The notes beneath the pieces were generated by a model. The model worked only from the letters and a program-made list of their open reading frames with translations. It was not told the DNA's origin and did no database searches. 64,000 bases of DNA from Lachnospiraceae bacterium (GTDB taxonomy: Bacteria; Bacillota; Clostridia; Lachnospirales; Lachnospiraceae): contig JAFRYE010000049.1 in assembly GCA_017441265.1 (NCBI GenBank), positions 16,325-80,324 of the forward strand. The letters are read 5' to 3'. The position numbers and the translations under genes are program-made. This document shows, in pieces, positions 63,401-64,000 of the stretch. Position 1 is the first letter of the stretch, and each line of letters starts with the position of its first letter.

Positions 63401-64000
63401 GAGATCGTCTGGTCCGAGGATCACAAGACCGCGACCATGGCCCGCTACAACCTTTCGGATCCGACCGTTTGGGAGACCGAGGTTGCGGCAACCACCGCAG
63501 GGATCGTCAGTGCGGCGACCTGCGAGACCGACGGCATCACGAAGTACACCGTAACCTTCCAGAACCCGGCATTCGGAAGCCAGACCTGCATCGTGGCAGA
63601 TATCCCGGCCCTCGGACATGAATGGGGCGAGTGGACCGTCGTCACGGAGCCGACGGATACGACAGCGGGCGTGGAAGAGCGTGTTTGCAAGCATGACCAG
63701 AGCCATAAGGAAACCAAAGAGATCCCGACCATCTCTTACATCTTCGTCCAGGGAGCAGGTGCCGAGTGGGATGAGGGAAGCGGCGAAGACCTGATCCTGA
63801 TCGTGAAGAGAAGCGACAAGGATGAGGAGACCTTCGGACGGTTCCAAGGAATCTTCTTGGACGGTGAAGCGGTGGATCCGAGCAACTACACGGCCGTGGC
63901 CGGCAGTGTGAAGATCACCGTGAAGCGTGACTTCCTGAAGGCACAGACCACCGGCAACCATGAGGTGACGGTACAGTTCGTAGACGGTTCCGCGAAGACC
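51413..64000 (+). CDS. Giant secreted surface protein, 3'-truncated by the window edge
   Basis: The ATG lies 7 bp after AAGGAGG. I followed the frame to the window end and met no stop, giving at least about 4,196 residues, with the C-terminus unseen. The signal peptide is MLKKRICAVILSIMMVFSLI, cut after TSALA. A Calx-beta-type domain lies at about residues 355-470 (VSFDYETVDGTAKAGVDYAR). Long beta-rich stretches follow, including an amphipathic region near residues 1580-1830 (SLSVQLAIMFEYND, then SISIEAGIGIGIELLKVEF). From about 61.85 kb there are tandem modules of a Trp/Cys-containing unit (CETDGSTKYTATF, then ALGHDWGEW) alternating with a 100-residue beta domain (SYTFTKGVS-x-TW-x-KGS). A sortase or S-layer anchor would be expected beyond the edge. 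Adhesion is likely but unproven. Confidence 0.9.
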   Translation, partial: MLKKRICAVILSIMMVFSLISTSALAEGDETGNPGERLTETTSTPQVIKTADGDVEVSADWIEAYPFGTFAFGSYQSDIAEKGALTEDGKEIPSVVRIPVYRLGGTSGRVTAKIVYTPAVTLNENGTGYIFDYAASGKKDIIVRYENPKAIATYQQIGMSPKLLAMKAADGIMVVFEEPKSDVKPEDELKLILSGEVKADSFYWQAKTDFGWQFVKEAEESFLPTTWNAIWDFDKDSLKGVDYRCIYELDGALYCTDSLLGETYKEIESVPQLPEGFSEPEEPDYTELVFEGDYDSYEFDLTFSDGETVKYIEVESLEDETAELPEFGLFSIVSCVGGEISDVCNTHTVMVSDNDAPEASEISFDVGEIRVDRNVNTLCVTVVRTGGKNYNVSFDYETVDGTAKAGVDYARKTGTISLVGSIDRAEIPIEMIDVDTEEDRAFTLKISNLKGGGKDDICKTGIDEVTIIITGKEPSAKSDDSGKTLATVLNGSDGDDLTGKVSVDKNTLISDTTTTSWNYQGNDDVSKLVGEYVELPKTRSYSYYTDPNVQGISFSRKDIVNEKDEAKVNEKYRALQLYWTDWDMLGEVNQHRYIVADGVHTWNVTLPENSVVKATYQTMPHTENETTNQYYGWTEFSANKNGSGGFTINNVGKKYYEYIFGVDFIQFGENGSSYLRPTVKFDFSGGSTADIDSSYLNMDPTIPNDVDPEIIDGGKVYWFSSGSDTIKGQIRSFGYTYYGIESLQSPKYITWSGVKENNRPISFDTNKLEFSASFAMCKKWNSNTTGNATADRDSVVNVYSLGFRRRAFSNSVYPVIVYTANDYDEVQGGWAQLASNPKENSIDKTIYEAIRPEISLKQLNGGVNDAGNLYVGTVLQVDCSKAATNGFYVTGSENSNSVQGVYLVNSKGKVVVTGKATSTSNVWDLELLWDDMTIGDLEETYSIHVAYDRQQPVVVDIASSIPEGKTHSEAFSYWFNNTGITIGYGVAEQGESGDTNYVSRTETIRPGDFYEDSNKAIFFTNDKKKNVQWVCFNQDANDVVLFKGHAYRGDEKIAFTTSDLASDKLVFSFYDYDFLDTVCIMVPIIDHVELYYDGDCDDKISGTFEGGIFTPSAPDEYIGSLSGEYYENKFKPVVDSLGTHQYFAKIIYTMRPRAYKLPKGADENERAQVLPAFKSAITDDSELRQLTPEQKDLRYVKGGNTDNHVIYGEKASALSYIDVPLGGDTSDIERRSVTELIYNKSYTEVIDTYSKDVYEWNPKYVGSLLFTYDHPKEINNQENVTQHYVPYAGETATIVNETCYYTEEGLARINGYLGSFAGRSTIVIAIQEQSKTIDKLTNPDEVDPESTEIVDVVTIPNKNDIVNVTASTNAGDSSGSTPPDTGFDEFGANLGVDLPSLEFGFGDYATLVMEGNQIGFTIGLPLYKKESTGYEANDKTTTADGSTISKYTDDDGTPITETTMPNGNKKTTTETKSAPDADGKYQVTRKTVIEKPDGTKGYYNCITTYKDVNGNQVAVKKEVNTNEPPAETPKKTNGFKEANGQMATLGEFIGSIVKSAKGQQGSVKDFMKGAFEDDTFKNAMNGRSTSKKVSFSLSVQLAIMFEYNDIDNCHYFKSGALSASAGFEFTLQYRFAPIPVLYVYVKTGISIEIAIGLSVDRRTEEIKDPVTVVSGAVKKLKEARGESVVLKFAKDANGFSFDLTGSVYVEIFDKRPGETDKPKAAATLSGRYEQKEVSLAGYDGDHYVRMTSIGGTAEVTRLTQYEAISDVYFDGLSITPSISIEAGIGIGIELLKVEFYLKTNIAITITFGQYRPELRGTEREYDPAYVSSFDWSIAMGFNVTVLFINYSMDLIALSVHGSQEENGGIFTWEISATAIGGNKTLWTKTTYTDAKGHAVENPNRGKRSTTESKPAAVVSAEKSLVRVSAPTDITSTQKVNAVPTTKEKLREIIAGNEQGMRALTPQGTQDFELSGYGTSGEARLLVSGLTTGYTYKLFEAGNENYVIYPLMIDDVPQLVMSKIIMIGDVSTGTGFQNPIEPEAEDPYIMLDADGLADYDFDVDVVGEKITAVWTAATDSDGICVKRTSIDLDAGEEEFAEPTVLSSGDAYRYLPNQVGDSSVYVQNSGSAMSIIDNFKEYLIAKNQAQSAEEESLTAEVLDAGTTDNVFLASPVYRYVLMSELAKKQGSSAKLVLAQTAASGTVTEKTAVVEGETIENIAAVTVNGKTYVAYTTTKGAYFDGEADAPETVSKENFNANTEYGNIRSLYIREVTKDGFGTAKLLQTIVDFDDCTSDNIASAKLKDGVYVNNSLSGNGQADPYYSNLKFVTAQLELSETAKPETFLLFEMGGNTYMVRDIAKIFGSSPSVTMTPIFRNTSGTDVTIGSDGTRLAVVYTAPMKNTVNNAIFVAWWDAHINGWGQPEVLAMRHLQIYEDSITYEMSPEDTEKAYLGKINTPFQGENGKTHTGSMSKLTFGNLQMSTHTENAGTDKETKQLLVLTEGSIVQLQEVSYQDKQDKTITTIVPVPEANSGNIVPVVNFYAIAFGAGEKAIGEGILGFANYDFTSGNSLVGELDFRNVGTTAIRADDEHPITVTLSVSKENDSNISQTIAKWLLDESIPSGGKVHLTFTTDPLMNSLPVGTVFSVSVEENQYYAGQYHDSIGDLFKVESKPELQFSRFNAEVLSVENEKAVVYIDSSIVNVGNKKADKVFIQFTYDTGKEGKNGQIYLPIDISENTLRTSESTPITRETVQKDLKNGVYELSRRGNGSIEPGYQRNVTGTINVPIEAFVSLEDLSGLHLHAEIYSNADNPERDSNKVFAFDHAEYNSRNNAYETTLQHTSIFKVPTRIVMALGNTMRIPAPVQSTSKNGDITVSEVSNGSRDWQPLLGIAYYDSESSTIVLAANDIAESLVAEGKKASGILQIQDMATNSLGLITFTVKEMGSGINIFKDDDSFTYYNADGSLTDTDAPLSEHPGWGFSENVPDVAWKGGATANETPMNNDLSWANEEGAYLTFQTTADTLDIYFEGSIEVVSDTLTEAEGKKTFTNPTGNPAVSAPASLNFENEEGVIHTITIKALKEGTQIDRYMATYRKNPVVPSDREAPQILWNRSFPDTASVLTGESVPMRCYILDNSGLSKIVFDGTELSDKTSPKLVKTDDGFWYFDYEFTKNGVSVVRAYDTAGNTTKGTVRADWFNSVLTEGAIGDAPELTQDNLSFVDDDGNPVSGALNEAPWLASAYALGETESSQAFLFVDGEFSDAGLAKDTTDEKWKVVSNGYYMVQVNRENGSWARGIVKIEGLDLEKPQLSVSNENGVVNYTASDNSAIVSLTINGYAMEITGNPLSGTFDPGLSGEYTVVVTDDADNTAEATVTVTVDLAVPEEAVATKTEYLQEKLQGSVTIDPTKVLGGTADLSISDPENGVYKTAYSFAVVAAGTDPDTLDKTDYTTIDGPTTIDGLAEGEYEIYVRDNQGNRVKYAENFTVYHPDDAWTEPTYAWTTDGSTVTASRQSTIYPEYIQSETVATVGEVVTEATCETDGSTKYTATFTKTYFTTQTETLTDIPATGHAWGEIAYQWSDDLSTVTAVHICQNDTSHVESETVDTTNSVTKVPTCEGKGETTYVAEFTNTAFTNQVKTIANIDALGHDWGEWAETKKPTSTEAGEETHICKRDETHIETREIPPLGLPSYTFTKGVSVTWVKGSEDGAVFVIERSRDNEESVQHLQSVAVDGKTVDAANYTAEAGLTLTLAPKFLEKLATGAHTIRVTYDDGFIETNFATVLGKDWSVPEITWSENNATATMTRYNLSDPSVVETEIAGSAKTVVSEPTCEQDGEQTFTVVFQNAAFGTQVKSEAIPALGHAWGEWTVTKKPTSTEAGAETHICARDNTHTETREIPPLGLPSYTFTKGVSDTWTKGSRKGQAFTVDRSRDAEESLQHFTGVTVDGTAVDAANYVAEDSLTVTLKYEYLETLSTGSHTIRVAFDDGYIETYFAIVLGDGWSVPEIVWSEDHKTATMARYNLSDPTVWETEVAATTAGIVSAATCETDGITKYTVTFQNPAFGSQTCIVADIPALGHEWGEWTVVTEPTDTTAGVEERVCKHDQSHKETKEIPTISYIFVQGAGAEWDEGSGEDLILIVKRSDKDEETFGRFQGIFLDGEAVDPSNYTAVAGSVKITVKRDFLKAQTTGNHEVTVQFVDGSAKT
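61850..64000 (+). repeat. 642-bp tandem protein-module repeats in the giant gene
   Basis: The phrase WSVPEI starts successive units at 62747 and 63389, exactly 642 bp (214 codons) apart, and the third beta domain runs off the window. Two further half-units of the GHxWGE type precede them from about 61.85 kb. The copies are diverged at many sites, so they are old or under diversifying change rather than recent duplications. Confidence 0.8.

Overview
The window looks like a chromosomal segment of a GC-rich, low-motility-type Firmicute close to Lachnospiraceae. I base this on a Flp1-type Tad pilin with DUF5702 and DUF6382-like partners, an Hsp70-like (DUF5716-type) gene cluster, a short archaeal-type aspartyl-tRNA synthetase, a valine T-box leader, a CIRCE-controlled groESL operon and sigma-A promoters that often carry an extended -10. 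Domain names come from motif recognition and memory, not from searches.

Layout. 1-6 kb: an uncharacterised operon with a DUF5717-like protein (5' end outside the window), a Bax-inhibitor-1-like membrane protein, an Hsp70/actin-fold ATPase, a TPR-like protein, an HD phosphohydrolase and a CmpB-like membrane protein. 6-9 kb: T-box leader and valS, which carries an in-frame TAA at codon 100. 9-18 kb: five lipoproteins, three large paralogues with a DUF3298-like segment interleaved with two PstS-like binding proteins, with direct-repeat operators upstream. 18-18.5 kb: a gene-free long palindromic repeat. 18.5-30 kb: aspS, an LCAT-like lipase, an AT-rich orphan, a PIG-L deacetylase, a YfhO-like membrane protein, a YegP protein, a large lipoprotein and an MBL hydrolase. 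30-32.5 kb: groES-groEL. 32.7-42.7 kb: a complete-looking Tad (type IVb) pilus operon with ATGA overlaps. 42.8-48.2 kb: a cytidylate-kinase-like protein, a Cthe_2159-like lipoprotein, an acyltransferase, an SDR, citrate synthase and two tRNA-Val genes. 48.4-64 kb: a histidine kinase/response regulator pair followed by a secreted giant protein whose reading frame stays open to the window end (at least about 4,196 residues).

The two strongest observations concern regulation and genome-wide structure. First, the promoters of the two-component operon and of the giant surface protein share a near-identical 20-bp inverted repeat, placed exactly 43 bp upstream of the -10 hexamer in both, with no good -35. 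This suggests the pair autoregulates and switches on the giant protein. Second, the 9-mer CGGAAAATG (either strand) occurs at least 23 times in 64 kb, where fewer than one is expected. It sits in genes, where it forces unusual GAA-AAT and TTT-TCC codons, and between genes, sometimes as tight inverted pairs. This resembles DNA-uptake or other genome-signature words and it is missing from the AT-rich, probably acquired segments.
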